The notes under the pieces were generated by a model that was not told the DNA's origin, made no database searches, and saw only the letters and a list, made by a program, of their open reading frames with translations. Below are positions 34,682 to 43,997 of a stretch of 64,000 nucleotides of DNA, piece by piece. This DNA is from Betaproteobacteria bacterium (GTDB lineage: Bacteria > Pseudomonadota > Gammaproteobacteria > Burkholderiales > Burkholderiaceae_D): NCBI GenBank assembly GCA_025362735.1, contig JANYFL010000071.1, positions 1-64,000 on the forward strand, given 5' to 3'. The stretch's first letter is position 1. Every line of letters begins with the position of its first letter. A program made the position numbers and the translations under genes.

Positions 34682-36913
34682 TTAGAACAAGGCTGACAAG
34701 CTGACCTGAACCACTCGTCCGGGACCGGGAATGTAATGACCTCGATAAAGCGAGTCACCATAGAGCTTGTTGGTGATGTTGCTGGCGTTCATTTTCACGA
34801 TAAAGTGATTGTCAATGATGTACTCCGCCATCAAATCTGCTGTAACGAAACTGGGTGCGTAGTATTCAGCTGCAGCATCGGCAGGGGACTGTCTGGCGCG
34901 GAAGTTAAGGCCGCCACCGGCGCGAAACTTCGAGGTGATCTGATAGGTACTCCAGATGGTTCCGCTGTAACGCGGCGTCAGACCAGGCCGGTCACCCTGA
35001 CGATTACCGAAGGTGGTGGAAGTTGGAGCAGCTATATCCACTTGGGCAAATGGAATCCAGGTATAGGAGCCAAACACTTCCCATTTGTCGGTTAAACGAC
35101 CGGTAAGATCGAGTTCAAAACCGGAAGCGTGCCGTTTGCCCGAAAGCAGAAAAGCGGTGGCTGCTGTATCGGGGTCGGTATTGCGTTCGTTGTATTTGGT
35201 GGCACGGAACAGAGCAACGCGCGTGGTGAAGCGTTTGTCTGCTGTATCGAGCTTGGCACCGATCTCGATGTTCTTGCTTTTTTCCGGTGGTGTATTGGCA
35301 CTTAGCGCACTATAAGAGTAGGTATCGCCCGAGGTGTTGAAGGAAGTGCCATATGAGAAGTAGTAGGAACTCAGGTCATCGGGCTGATACAGTGCACCGA
35401 CACGTTTGCTCCAGTTGTCGACGCCTTGTTTGTAGGCGTTTGTAGGGACGCCGCTGGTATTGAATGTTCTATATTGCCCATCCAGATTGTCATAACGCAG
35501 TCCGCCGAGAATTTTCCAGTGGGGGGCTATCTGGATCATGTCCTGAATATAGGTACCAAAAGCGCGAGCATCAAAGTTGCTGGAAAGAGTGCGCACACGG
35601 CGGCTTTCATCGACGGCTGCGCCATCGTTCGGGGAACCGGCTGTGGTGTTGGGCTTGATCAACGTTACGCCAGTGGGCGGGTTGGCAGCATAAACATTTT
35701 TTTCTTCCTTGGCATAGTCAAAACCGGCCAGTACTGCGTGCTTAACACCCCAGGCTTCGAACTTGCCGTTGTAATCACTCTGGGCATAGAGGGTATCCAG
35801 ATTCTGGATCTTGTTGTTGGTGCCACGCGTAAAGACTGTGGCATTGCTGAAGTTGTTTTCAAAATAGTTGTTCGAGCGAATGGCACTGGCCCGTTGATCG
35901 CGCGTGTAGTGGCCCTTGCGGAAGATGGTCTTGATTTCATCGCCTCCGTCAAAGCGATGCAGATAGCTGAAAGTTCCATAGGTTGCACTACCCCGGTTGT
36001 AATCGGTTGCCATACCGTAGTAGGCGTCCGGCTCAAGCTTTTTGTTGATGGTTTGGGCGCTGGTGGGTGAAACAGCGCTGGGTCGTATCCAGGGCAAACC
36101 GTAGTTGATGCCATTACGATTATCCAGGTAATACAAACTCGCCACGAATTCGTCTGCTGTCCCGATACCCCAACTGAAGCTGGGCGCAACACCCAATTTC
36201 TCGAGACTGCTCCCAGCACCGTTGTTGTCGGCCTTGGTACTCATTGCGCTGATACGAAAGGCAGCGTTATCACCAGTAACATAGTTACTGTCAACGACAG
36301 CGCGCACATATTTGTAGTTACCCAGTGTCAACGTTGCTTCGTTCTGGTCGAAAAGCTGCGGCAATTTGTTGACCTGATTGACGACGCCACCGGTCGATCC
36401 TCGACCGAATAACATCGACGCAGAGCCTCGCAATAATTCAACCCGATCATCATTGAAAGTGTCGCGTTCATAAAAAGCCGGATCGCGCATACCATCGACA
36501 TAGATATCACCGGCCTGAGCGAGAGAGAAGCCGCGTAAACGAATATCTTCTTCACCACCTTCGGCGGCCATGAAGGTCACGCCAGCGGTATTTTTCAAAA
36601 CATCTCTAAGCGTGTCGAGATTGCGGTCATCAATCAGTTTTTCCGTTACAACGGTTACGGATTGGGGAATGTCGCGTAACTCCTGATTGCCTTTACCAAT
36701 CGTGGTTTTGGTGACACGCAATGAATCCTTGCCTGTTTCTGTTTCGGCGCGGTCTTTGACAACCACAGTACCTAAGGTTTTGGCATTTTCTGGACTGGTC
36801 TGAGTAGGTTGGGTCGTTTGGGCATGGGCCGCTATAGGCACATGCAGAGTCGCACCAGTTGAAAGGACGAACAGTGCGGATGCCAGCTTTTTTTGTTTGA
36901 ATCGTGGTGCCAT
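34682..36913 (-). CDS. TonB-dependent siderophore receptor (Fiu/catecholate type)
   Basis: A 743-residue outer-membrane receptor. A signal peptide (LASALFVLSTGATLHVPIAAHA) is followed by a plug domain with TTIGKGNQELRDIPQSVTVVTEKLIDDR and DIRLRGFSLAQAGDIYVDGMRD, then a beta-barrel ending in RVVQVSLSALF, with the aromatic terminal residue used for barrel assembly. The overall layout and the neighbouring piuC gene match the Fiu/PiuA group, which takes up catecholate or xenosiderophores. A strong Fur-box candidate lies upstream, so expression is likely iron-repressed. Confidence 0.95.
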   Translation of the reverse strand: MAPRFKQKKLASALFVLSTGATLHVPIAAHAQTTQPTQTSPENAKTLGTVVVKDRAETETGKDSLRVTKTTIGKGNQELRDIPQSVTVVTEKLIDDRNLDTLRDVLKNTAGVTFMAAEGGEEDIRLRGFSLAQAGDIYVDGMRDPAFYERDTFNDDRVELLRGSASMLFGRGSTGGVVNQVNKLPQLFDQNEATLTLGNYKYVRAVVDSNYVTGDNAAFRISAMSTKADNNGAGSSLEKLGVAPSFSWGIGTADEFVASLYYLDNRNGINYGLPWIRPSAVSPTSAQTINKKLEPDAYYGMATDYNRGSATYGTFSYLHRFDGGDEIKTIFRKGHYTRDQRASAIRSNNYFENNFSNATVFTRGTNNKIQNLDTLYAQSDYNGKFEAWGVKHAVLAGFDYAKEEKNVYAANPPTGVTLIKPNTTAGSPNDGAAVDESRRVRTLSSNFDARAFGTYIQDMIQIAPHWKILGGLRYDNLDGQYRTFNTSGVPTNAYKQGVDNWSKRVGALYQPDDLSSYYFSYGTSFNTSGDTYSYSALSANTPPEKSKNIEIGAKLDTADKRFTTRVALFRATKYNERNTDPDTAATAFLLSGKRHASGFELDLTGRLTDKWEVFGSYTWIPFAQVDIAAPTSTTFGNRQGDRPGLTPRYSGTIWSTYQITSKFRAGGGLNFRARQSPADAAAEYYAPSFVTADLMAEYIIDNHFIVKMNASNITNKLYGDSLYRGHYIPGPGRVVQVSLSALF

Positions 36914-36961
36914 AACTCCCTCGTAATGTAGTGGGCAGGATTGAGAAATGAATTAAAAGTT

Positions 36962-36980
36962 AATGAGAATGATTCTTATT
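36962..36980 (-). promoter_or_regulatory. Fur-box candidate before the siderophore receptor operon
   Basis: AATGAGAATGATTCTTATT is close to the 19-base Fur consensus and is nearly palindromic. It lies about 50 bases before the receptor start and before the divergent rnm gene. Confidence 0.85.
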
Positions 36981-37070
36981 ATACTTAAATAAATGGGTCG
37001 CGCAAACGAGCCCAGTGATAAACCCTCTGAATAGGAATGATTTGCGAGGGCTTCAGCGTAGAATGGAGGG

Positions 37071-37973
37071 ATGCTAGAAGCACTAAAAAAGTCACTTTTC
37101 CCGGGCCGTGAGAATGAACGGGAGGTCAGTTCCAAACCCCAGGCACTCAACGCCGATTTGCACTGTCATTCGGTCATTTCGGATGGCACGCTCACGCCGA
37201 CTGAACTCGCCAAGCGTGCTCACGCCAACGGTGTCGAGCTCTGGTCTTTGACCGATCACGATGAAGTACGCGGTCAGCAAGAAGCCGCCCTGGCCGCCAA
37301 AGCATTAGGGCTGCCATATATCCCTGGCGTTGAAATTTCAATCAGTTGGGCAAGCGAAACCATTCACATCGTAGGTTTACAAATCAATCCTGATGATGCG
37401 CAATTGGTTGAGGGTTTGGCCAAAACGCGTGCCGGTCGCGCTGAGCGCGCACGCGAGATGGGAGAACAACTCGCTGCCGTCGGTATCGAAGGTGCGTTTG
37501 AGGGCGCCAAGTATTACGCTGGCAATCCGGAATTAATCAGCCGGACTCACTTTGCGCGCCATCTGGTTGAAACGAATCATTGTGATGACGTACATGAAGT
37601 CTTCAGCAGGTATCTGGTGCCGGGCAAACCCGGCTATGTGCCGATGCAATGGGCGACACTCGAAAACGCACTGCGCTGGATCATCGATTCGGGTGGTATG
37701 GCGATTGTTGCGCATCCGGGGCGCTACAAGCTGACCGAACTGGAAATGAGCACTTTCCTCGATCAATTTCGTGATTTGGGTGGCAGTGGGCTGGAAGTCG
37801 TGACGGGTAGCCATACCCTGGATCAATATCGTAAATACGCCAAGGTGGCGAAGAGATACGGATTCAAAGCTTCGCGCGGGTCTGACTTTCATGGCCCCGA
37901 AGAAAGCCGCGTCGATCTTGGCAGTCTTCCGCCGTTGCCGGATTCGGTCATACCAGTTTGGCAGGGGTGGTGA
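37071..37973 (+). CDS. rnm: PHP-domain phosphoesterase (Rnm/YciV, 3',5'-nucleoside bisphosphate phosphatase)
   Basis: A 300-residue polymerase-and-histidinol-phosphatase domain enzyme. Metal motifs are ADLHCHSVISDGTLTP, LTDHDEVRGQ, IPGVEISISW, AIVAHPGRYKL and SRGSDFHGP. E. coli YciV/Rnm has the same layout and removes the 3' phosphate from 3',5'-bisphosphonucleotides and trims RNA ends. The neighbour downstream is yciO, repeating the E. coli yciV-yciO linkage. A 35-bp hairpin repeat sits between the two genes. Confidence 0.92.
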   Translation: MLEALKKSLFPGRENEREVSSKPQALNADLHCHSVISDGTLTPTELAKRAHANGVELWSLTDHDEVRGQQEAALAAKALGLPYIPGVEISISWASETIHIVGLQINPDDAQLVEGLAKTRAGRAERAREMGEQLAAVGIEGAFEGAKYYAGNPELISRTHFARHLVETNHCDDVHEVFSRYLVPGKPGYVPMQWATLENALRWIIDSGGMAIVAHPGRYKLTELEMSTFLDQFRDLGGSGLEVVTGSHTLDQYRKYAKVAKRYGFKASRGSDFHGPEESRVDLGSLPPLPDSVIPVWQGW

Positions 37974-38006
37974 TTTCTCTCCTCCGAATATCCTGATCAA
38001 TCAAGC

Positions 38007-38041
38007 GGCCCCTATCCCAACCTTCCCCCAAAGGGGGAAGG
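38007..38041 (-). repeat. 35-bp hairpin repeat, copy 3 (inverted)
   Basis: Reverse complement of the unit at 14221-14255 with one difference. CCTTCCCCC (38021-38029) pairs with GGGGGAAGG (38033-38041). It lies between rnm and yciO. Confidence 0.88.
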
Positions 38042-38105
38042 AGTTTAAATTCCCGCATCGGGTTAGGCTGGGGGCCACCAGCAAGCAGCAAAAACTCCTC
38101 CTGAC

Positions 38106-38750
38106 ATGTCCCAATATTTCGTCATTCACCCCGACAATCCGCAACTACGCCTGATTCGCCAGGCCGCTGAAATCGTACGCAAAGGCGGCGTCATCGCTTT
38201 ACCAACCGACTCCTGTTATGCCCTTGGTTGCCACCTCGACGACAAGGATGCGGTCACACGTTTGCGCCGCATTCGCCAGATCGATGAAAAGCATCATCTG
38301 ACTTTGCTATGTCGTGATTTGTCTGATCTATCCACCTATGCCCAGGTTGATAACCGACAGTACCGCTTGCTCAAGGCCACAACGCCAGGTCCCTATACTT
38401 TTATCCTGCAAGCGACGCGAGAAGTGCCCAAGAAGTTATCTCATCCTTCGCGCAAGACGATTGGTTTGCGCGTTCCGCAGAATACGATTGCACAAGCTTT
38501 TCTGGCCGAGTTGGGTCAGCCTTTGCTTGGCGCTACGCTGCATTTGCCTGGCGACGAAGTGCCGATGACCAGCGGCTGGGAAATTCGTGAACGGCTCGAA
38601 CACGAAGTGGATCTGGTCATCGACGGTGAAGCTTGCGGATTCGAACCTTCTACTGTCGTAGATCTGACCACCGATGTGCCCGTGCTGATTCGTGCGGGTC
38701 GTGGTTCATTGGAAGCGTTCGGAATTTCCGAGGTGGTTGGTTTGGATTAA
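38106..38750 (+). CDS. yciO: YciO-family protein (Sua5/TsaC superfamily)
   Basis: A 214-residue protein of the Sua5/YciO/YrdC fold. Characteristic are AAEIVRKGGVIALPTDSCYALGC, LRRIRQIDEKHHLTLLCRDLSDLSTY, TPGPYTFILQAT, TIGLRVPQN and PSTVVDLTTDVPVLIRAGRG. TsaC/Sua5 enzymes make threonylcarbamoyl-AMP for tRNA t6A, while YciO homologues are close but not proven to be the main enzyme. The gene follows rnm as in E. coli. Confidence 0.9.
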   Translation: MSQYFVIHPDNPQLRLIRQAAEIVRKGGVIALPTDSCYALGCHLDDKDAVTRLRRIRQIDEKHHLTLLCRDLSDLSTYAQVDNRQYRLLKATTPGPYTFILQATREVPKKLSHPSRKTIGLRVPQNTIAQAFLAELGQPLLGATLHLPGDEVPMTSGWEIRERLEHEVDLVIDGEACGFEPSTVVDLTTDVPVLIRAGRGSLEAFGISEVVGLD

Positions 38751-38833
38751 CGCCATGTATTCAAAGATTCCCACTTCATTCCCTGATTGAACGTCATCTG
38801 AGTAGCGTGGAAAGCCGCTGCTACAATCCGCCC

Positions 38834-39481
38834 ATGGAAAACGTCATTCGCCTTATCACGGTTTTCGCACTGCCCATGATTTTTGCGATTACCATGCATG
38901 AGGCGGCGCATGGTTATGTTGCTCGTAAGCTCGGAGATTCGACGGCCTACATGCTGGGCCGCGTGACCCTGAATCCGTTCAAGCACATTGATCCGGTCGG
39001 CACGATTGCCATTCCATTGATACTGGCAGTACTGACTTCAGGCGCGTTTGTGTTTGGTTTTGCCAAGCCCGTGCCGGTTAATTTTGGCAATCTTCGGAAT
39101 CCAAAAAGAGACATGATCTGGGTCGCATTGGCGGGTCCCGGGTCTAATTTTGTACAGGCCATTTTCTGGGCACTGATCATTGTTGTCTTGCATCTGGCTC
39201 AAGTGCAGGAACTCTTTTTCATGGAAGTGGCCAAGGCCGGTGTGCTGGTTAACGTTGTCATGTTTGCCTTTAACCTGTTTCCTTTGCCGCCTCTGGATGG
39301 AGGGCGCATCGTGACCGGCTTGCTGCCCACCAAATATGCGATTCCCTTTGCTCGTATCGAACCCTATGGCTTCTTCATCGTCATGGCTCTGGTCTTTACA
39401 AGAGTGGTTGATATCTGGATGACGCCCGTGATGGGCTTCGCATTTGGTGTCGTCAATTTAGTCGTGAGCCTATTTACTTGA
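38834..39481 (+). CDS. Site-2 protease family (M50) membrane metallopeptidase
   Basis: A 215-residue membrane protease. The zinc motif HEAAH (HExxH) is in the first transmembrane segment (ITMHEAAHGYVARKLGD) and the second site NLFPLPPLDGGRI near residue 150 supplies the Asp ligand. It is a short member with about five or six helices and no PDZ domain, unlike RseP. It may take part in intramembrane cleavage; the substrate is unknown. The ATG at 38834 is the start; the longer frame overlaps yciO and lacks conserved features. It lies 22 bases before trpS. Confidence 0.92.
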   Translation: MENVIRLITVFALPMIFAITMHEAAHGYVARKLGDSTAYMLGRVTLNPFKHIDPVGTIAIPLILAVLTSGAFVFGFAKPVPVNFGNLRNPKRDMIWVALAGPGSNFVQAIFWALIIVVLHLAQVQELFFMEVAKAGVLVNVVMFAFNLFPLPPLDGGRIVTGLLPTKYAIPFARIEPYGFFIVMALVFTRVVDIWMTPVMGFAFGVVNLVVSLFT

Positions 39482-39503
39482 TTCTTATTTATCCTCTTTG
39501 AAT

Positions 39504-40706
39504 ATGTATCCTGAACGCGTCCTTTCCGGCATGCGTCCCACCGGGGCGCTACATATTGGCCACTATCATGGCGCCCTCATCAATTGGGTCAAGCTGCAGC
39601 ATCAATACCCCTGCTTTTTTTTCGTGGCGGACTGGCATGCCCTGACCACGACCTACGATGAAACCAGCGTCATCGAAAAAAGCGTTTGGGACATGCTGAT
39701 CGATTGGCTGGCTGCGGGTGTCGATCCTGAACGCGCCACGATTTTCATTCAGTCACGCGTCCCCGAGCATGCCGAGTTGACTCTGTTGTTGTCCATGTCT
39801 ACCCCGTTAGGTTGGTTGGAACGCGTGCCGACCTATAAGGATCAACTCGAAAAACTGTCTCACAAGGATTTGCTGACCTATGGTTTTCTCGGTTACCCGT
39901 TGATGCAGGCGGCCGATATCCTGATCTATCGTGCCAATCAGGTTCCGGTCGGTGCCGATCAGGTTTCCCATATCGAATTCACGCGCGAAATCGCACGGCG
40001 CTTCAATCATCTATATGGCCGCGAAGCGGGCTTTGAAGACAAAGTACGTGAGGCCATCAAGAAGCTTGGTGGCAAGTCGGCCAAGCTGTATGAGCAAGCT
40101 CACAAGCGTTATCAAGAGCAGGGCGATGTAGTGGCTCTCGATCAAGGCAAAGCCTTGCTGGGCGAAGCGAAAAGTCTCTCGCAAGTGGACCGTGAACGCC
40201 TGTATGGATATCTCGAAGGCTCATATAAACAAATTCTGGTCGAGCCCCAAGCCTTGTTGACCCCGGCCTCACGTTTGCCCGGTCTCGACGGCCAGAAAAT
40301 GAGCAAAAGTTATGGCAACACCATTGCGATGCGCGAGGAGCCGGACAGTCTGACCAAGAAAATCCGCACGATGCCGACTGATCCCGCGCGGGTACGTCGC
40401 ACCGATCCAGGTGATCCGGAGAAATGCCCAGTTTGGCAACTGCATCAGGTCTATTCGGATCAGGACACCAGAGACTGGGTGGTCAAAGGTTGTAAAAGCG
40501 CGGGGATTGGTTGTCTCGAGTGCAAGCAGCCCGTCATTGATGCGATGCTCAAAGAGCAGGAGCCGATGCGTGAACGTGCCCAGCCCTATCTGGATCGCCC
40601 AGGTTTGTTGCGCGATATTGTGGCCAACGGCTGTGACAACGCTCGCAAGGCAGCTCAGGAAACCATGCGTGAAGTCCGGGCGGCAATGGGGCTGACGTAT
40701 TCTTAG
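39504..40706 (+). CDS. trpS: Tryptophanyl-tRNA synthetase
   Basis: Charges tRNA-Trp. The 400-residue protein has the class I signatures HIGH-like in TGALHIGHYHGALINW and KMSKS in DGQKMSKSYGNTIAMRE. It carries a long insertion around residues 170-230 (EAIKKLGGKSAKLYEQAHKRYQEQGD) seen in the betaproteobacterial forms, which makes it longer than E. coli TrpS (334). The ATG at 39504 is used; a TTG two codons earlier is in frame and no strong ribosome site is visible. Confidence 0.98.
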   Translation: MYPERVLSGMRPTGALHIGHYHGALINWVKLQHQYPCFFFVADWHALTTTYDETSVIEKSVWDMLIDWLAAGVDPERATIFIQSRVPEHAELTLLLSMSTPLGWLERVPTYKDQLEKLSHKDLLTYGFLGYPLMQAADILIYRANQVPVGADQVSHIEFTREIARRFNHLYGREAGFEDKVREAIKKLGGKSAKLYEQAHKRYQEQGDVVALDQGKALLGEAKSLSQVDRERLYGYLEGSYKQILVEPQALLTPASRLPGLDGQKMSKSYGNTIAMREEPDSLTKKIRTMPTDPARVRRTDPGDPEKCPVWQLHQVYSDQDTRDWVVKGCKSAGIGCLECKQPVIDAMLKEQEPMRERAQPYLDRPGLLRDIVANGCDNARKAAQETMREVRAAMGLTYS

Positions 40707-40825
40707 CCGTCGGCAGATCGCTGAATCGGAGCATCAGGGCGCTATAAGGGATGCCACTCGTCTTTTTACCCCCTTAAATCCGATAGAATCACGCTTCTTT
40801 GATTAAAGTTCTTCCCATCTTTCCC

Positions 40826-41707
40826 ATGATTCAAGGCAGCATCGTCGCTATCGTTACGCCCATGCATCCAGACGGCAGTCTGGACTTCGTCAGCTTGCGT
40901 TCGCTGATTGACTGGCATATTGCAGAAGGAACCAATGGCATCGTCGCGGTTGGTACGACGGGTGAATCTCCCACGGTCAATGTGGAAGAGCATTGCGCGA
41001 TCATCAAGACAACTGTGGAGCAAGTCGCTGGACGCGTTCCCGTCGTGGCGGGCACGGGCGGTAATTCAACTGCAGAAGCGATCGAACTGACAAGCTTTGC
41101 CAAGCAGGTTGGCGTCAATGCTTCGCTGTCCGTTGTGCCTTACTACAACAAGCCGACTCAAGAAGGCATGTATCAGCACTTCAAGGCCATTGCGGAAGCG
41201 GTTGATCTGCCGATGATTCTGTATAACGTCCCCGGCAGAACGGTGGCGGATCTGGGCAATGAGACTGTGTTGCGTCTTGCAGAAATTCCCAACATCGTTG
41301 GGCTGAAGGATGCTACCTCCGATTTGGTGCGGCATGTGGAACTGTTGATGAAGCTCCCAGCCAGCAAGAAGTTTGCATTGCTGTCGGGCAATGACGATAC
41401 GGCACTGCCTTATCTGCTATTGGGTGGTCATGGTGTGATTTCGGTCACGGCCAATGTGGCCCCCAAGGCGATGGCACAGTTGTGTGCCGCTGCACTGAAG
41501 GGTGATCTTGCCGGTGCGCGTAAACTGAATGAACAATTGATGCCACTTCATACCAAATTGTTTGTCGAAGCCAATCCGATACCGACCAAATGGGCTTTGC
41601 AGGAGATGGGACGCATTCAGGGAGGCATTCGGCTGCCACTGGTTGCCTTGTCCGAGAATTTTCATACGACTGTGCGTGCCGCTTTGCGTGCCGCCCAAGT
41701 CGTCTGA
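40826..41707 (+). CDS. dapA: 4-hydroxy-tetrahydrodipicolinate synthase
   Basis: First committed enzyme of lysine and diaminopimelate synthesis, condensing pyruvate with aspartate semialdehyde. The 293-residue TIM barrel has the phosphate-type motif [15 protein letters not shown], the Tyr of [10 protein letters not shown], and the Schiff-base Lys of [16 protein letters not shown]. The ATG at 40826 precedes [16 protein letters not shown]; a TTG at 40799 is in frame but extends a non-conserved stretch. dapA-bamC linkage is well known in proteobacteria. Confidence 0.98.
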   Translation: MIQGSIVAIVTPMHPDGSLDFVSLRSLIDWHIAEGTNGIVAVGTTGESPTVNVEEHCAIIKTTVEQVAGRVPVVAGTGGNSTAEAIELTSFAKQVGVNASLSVVPYYNKPTQEGMYQHFKAIAEAVDLPMILYNVPGRTVADLGNETVLRLAEIPNIVGLKDATSDLVRHVELLMKLPASKKFALLSGNDDTALPYLLLGGHGVISVTANVAPKAMAQLCAAALKGDLAGARKLNEQLMPLHTKLFVEANPIPTKWALQEMGRIQGGIRLPLVALSENFHTTVRAALRAAQVV

Positions 41708-41719
41708 GCAGTATTAAAC

Positions 41720-41754
41720 GAATCGATCAACGAATCGATCAAATGAATCGATCA
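41720..41754. repeat. Three tandem GAATCGATCAA-type units between dapA and bamC
   Basis: GAATCGATCAA starts at 41720 and 41732 and GAATCGATCA at 41745, a period of 12-13 bases, ending about 20 bases before the bamC start. Each unit contains a CGAT or GATC palindrome. It may be a short microsatellite or part of the leader. Confidence 0.6.
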
Positions 41755-41775
41755 CTCAACAGGATCATCAAGCAC

Positions 41776-42912
41776 ATGAACGGACGCATCGCACTCTCTA
41801 TTCTCATGCTGGTCAGCCTGACCGCGTGCAGCTCCATCACGAATATGCTGGCGGGTGACAAGCTGGATTACAAATCAGCGACCAAGGCGCCATCCAAAAA
41901 ATTGGAAGTGCCCCCCGACTTGAGTTCGTTGCCAAAGGAAGACCGTTACAGTATTCCCGAACGTGCAGGTACCACTTTGTCGAGTTACAACCAGCAACGG
42001 CCTGTCGGTGCTGGTGAAGCAAGCAGTGGTCTGTTGCCGACCGTGCCAGATGCGCATATCGAACGTGCGGGCGGGCAGCGTTGGCTGGTGGTCAACAAGA
42101 AGCCGGAAGAAATCTGGTCGACGATTCGTGAGTTCTGGCAGGACTCTGGTTTCCTGATCAAGACCGAATCGCAAGAAACCGGCATCATGGAAACGGACTG
42201 GGCGGAAAATCGTGCCAAGTTGCCGATGGATTTGATTCGCGAAACGCTTGGCAAGGTCTTCGATGGACTGTATTCAACCGGAGAACTCGACAAGTTCCGC
42301 ACCCGCATTGAAAGAACTCCGGAAGGCAATACCGAAATCTATATCAGTCATCGTGGCATGGTTGAAACCTATACGAATGCCCAAAAGGACAGCACCGTCT
42401 GGCAACCACGTCCGGCTGATCCTGAACTCGAAGCCGAATTCCTGCGTCGCTTGCTCGTGCGGTTTGGAACTGAACCTGGCAAGGCCAAGACCATTGTGGC
42501 TGCAGGTTCTTCAACCACCGGGGCTGCCCCTGCAGCTACGGCCTCATCCAAATTGGTTAAGAGCGATAGCGCGTCTTATATCGAATTGAATGACGGCTTT
42601 GACCGGGCATGGCGTCGCGTTGGCTTGGCTCTGGACCGGGTTGGGTTCACCGTCGAAGATCGTGATCGCAATCAGGGCATCTACTTTGTGCGCTATGTTG
42701 ATCCTGATGCGGAAGCCAATTACAAGAAGCAAGGCTTTTTGAGCCGCATCTTCGGTTCCGAAGATAAAGCGAAAGAGGCCGTGCAATATCGTGTTCTTGT
42801 GAAAACTCAAGGTCCAGTGACTCAGGTTTCGGTGCAAACTAAGGACGGCGTTGCCGAAAATGGTCAGATTGGTCATAACATCCTTAATTTGTTGAACGAA
42901 CAACTTAAATAA
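41776..42912 (+). CDS. bamC: Outer-membrane protein assembly factor BamC
   Basis: A 378-residue outer-membrane lipoprotein of the Bam complex that folds barrel proteins. The signal ends in the lipobox LTACSS, and the mature protein begins with the unstructured N-terminal region (DKLDYKSATKAPSKKLEVPPDLSSLPKEDRYSIP) followed by the two helix-grip domains (WSTIREFWQDSGFLIKTESQETGIMETDW; IELNDGFDRAWRRVGLALDRVGFTVEDRDRNQGIYFVRYVDP). The ATG at 41776 is set because it directly starts the signal peptide; an ATG at 41743 is in frame. Confidence 0.93.
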   Translation: MNGRIALSILMLVSLTACSSITNMLAGDKLDYKSATKAPSKKLEVPPDLSSLPKEDRYSIPERAGTTLSSYNQQRPVGAGEASSGLLPTVPDAHIERAGGQRWLVVNKKPEEIWSTIREFWQDSGFLIKTESQETGIMETDWAENRAKLPMDLIRETLGKVFDGLYSTGELDKFRTRIERTPEGNTEIYISHRGMVETYTNAQKDSTVWQPRPADPELEAEFLRRLLVRFGTEPGKAKTIVAAGSSTTGAAPAATASSKLVKSDSASYIELNDGFDRAWRRVGLALDRVGFTVEDRDRNQGIYFVRYVDPDAEANYKKQGFLSRIFGSEDKAKEAVQYRVLVKTQGPVTQVSVQTKDGVAENGQIGHNILNLLNEQLK

Positions 42913-42943
42913 GACTTCGTTAAGCCAGCTTCGATAAGCGGTC

Positions 42944-43738
42944 ATGCGCTTTGCCTCGCTGGGTAGTGGCAGTGAAGGCAACGGGCTGATTGTCGAAGGC
43001 TGGGACGGGTTGCGAACCAGCCGATTGTTATTGGACTGCGGCTTCACAATCAAGGAATCCGTGCGCCGGCTCGAACGTCTCGGGCTGGTGCCGGAACAGC
43101 TTGATGCCATTGTGCTCACCCACGAGCATAGCGATCATGTATCAGGCGCATTCAAGCTGGCACGTCGCTACGATATTCCTGTCTGGACTTCACACGGCAC
43201 CTTGATGGCCGTCGATGAGCAAGAGTGGCGGGGCGTGAAGATCCAGCTTTGTTCAGGGCAGAGTATTTTTCAGATTGGCATCTTGCAGGTCTTCCCATTC
43301 GCCGTCCCGCACGATGCGCGCGAACCGTTGCAATATGTCTTTTCTGATGGCGAATTGCGTTTGGGCGTTTTGACCGATGCGGGTCAATGCACGACCCATA
43401 TCGTCAACATGCTGAGCGGTTGTGATGCGCTGGTTCTCGAATGCAACCATGACCGCGCCATGCTGGAGAATTCCGCCTATCCCTATGCTTTGAAACGGCG
43501 CATCAGCGGTGGCTTTGGGCATCTGTCCAACGATGTGGCCGCTGAAATCCTGGCCAAACTGGATCAATCTCGTTTGCGCGTTCTTTTGGCGGCGCATCTA
43601 AGTCGACGCAACAACACCGCTGAACTGGCCCGTCAAGCGCTGGCTTCGGTCAAATGCAACCAGCCTGAACAAATTCAGGTGGCCGATCAAGATGTGGGGT
43701 TTGACTGGATTAACCTGCGTGAATCAATAGACGCGTAA
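42944..43738 (+). CDS. MBL-fold metallohydrolase (YycJ/WalJ-like)
   Basis: A 264-residue metallo-beta-lactamase-fold hydrolase. The zinc motif is LTHEHSDHVSGAF, with further ligands in PHDAREPLQYV, LTDAGQCTTH, CNHDRAML and AAHLSRRNNT. It begins MRFASLGSGSEGNGLIVEG, as in YycJ/WalJ-type and related exonuclease-like hydrolases; bacterial roles of this subgroup are not fixed. It lies 31 bases after bamC and ends at a strong terminator, so dapA-bamC-MBL forms the usual block. Confidence 0.93.
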   Translation: MRFASLGSGSEGNGLIVEGWDGLRTSRLLLDCGFTIKESVRRLERLGLVPEQLDAIVLTHEHSDHVSGAFKLARRYDIPVWTSHGTLMAVDEQEWRGVKIQLCSGQSIFQIGILQVFPFAVPHDAREPLQYVFSDGELRLGVLTDAGQCTTHIVNMLSGCDALVLECNHDRAMLENSAYPYALKRRISGGFGHLSNDVAAEILAKLDQSRLRVLLAAHLSRRNNTAELARQALASVKCNQPEQIQVADQDVGFDWINLRESIDA

Positions 43739-43752
43739 CTGTCTATTCCATA

Positions 43753-43782
43753 AAAAAACCGGCCCAAAGGCCGGTTTTTTTA
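43753..43782. terminator. Bidirectional hairpin terminator
   Basis: AAAAAAACCGGCC (43753-43765) pairs perfectly with GGCCGGTTTTTTT (43770-43782) over a CAAA loop. It serves the MBL gene on the plus strand and the small lipoprotein on the minus strand. Confidence 0.93.
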
Positions 43783-43796
43783 TCACAGAGCCAGTA

Positions 43797-43997
43797 TTAC
43801 TTGGCTGGTGCGGCCGGAGCGGCTGGTGCTGCAGGTTCAGCAGCTGGAGCGGCTGGAGCTGCAGGAGCTTCAGCTGGTGCAGCAGGAGCAGGAGCTTCAA
43901 CAGCAGGAGCTGGAGGGGCAGGCGGCTCAGCAGGCTTGCTGCAAGCAGCCAGACCAGCGATAACCAACAAAGATGCGAGCAAAAGTGATTTTTTCAT
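43797..43997 (-). CDS. Small Ala/Pro-rich lipoprotein
   Basis: A 66-residue lipoprotein. The signal peptide MKKSLLLASLLVIAGLAAC ends in lipobox LAAC, after which the protein is almost only Ala, Pro and Glu (repeats of PAAPAAPA). The high-GC repeats make the mirror frame (43801-44013 on the plus strand) look open as well, but the lipobox and the ribosome site (AAGGAA) support the minus strand. Small proteins of this type are common in Burkholderiales envelopes; function unknown. Confidence 0.8.
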   Translation of the reverse strand: MKKSLLLASLLVIAGLAACSKPAEPPAPPAPAVEAPAPAAPAEAPAAPAAPAAEPAAPAAPAAPAK

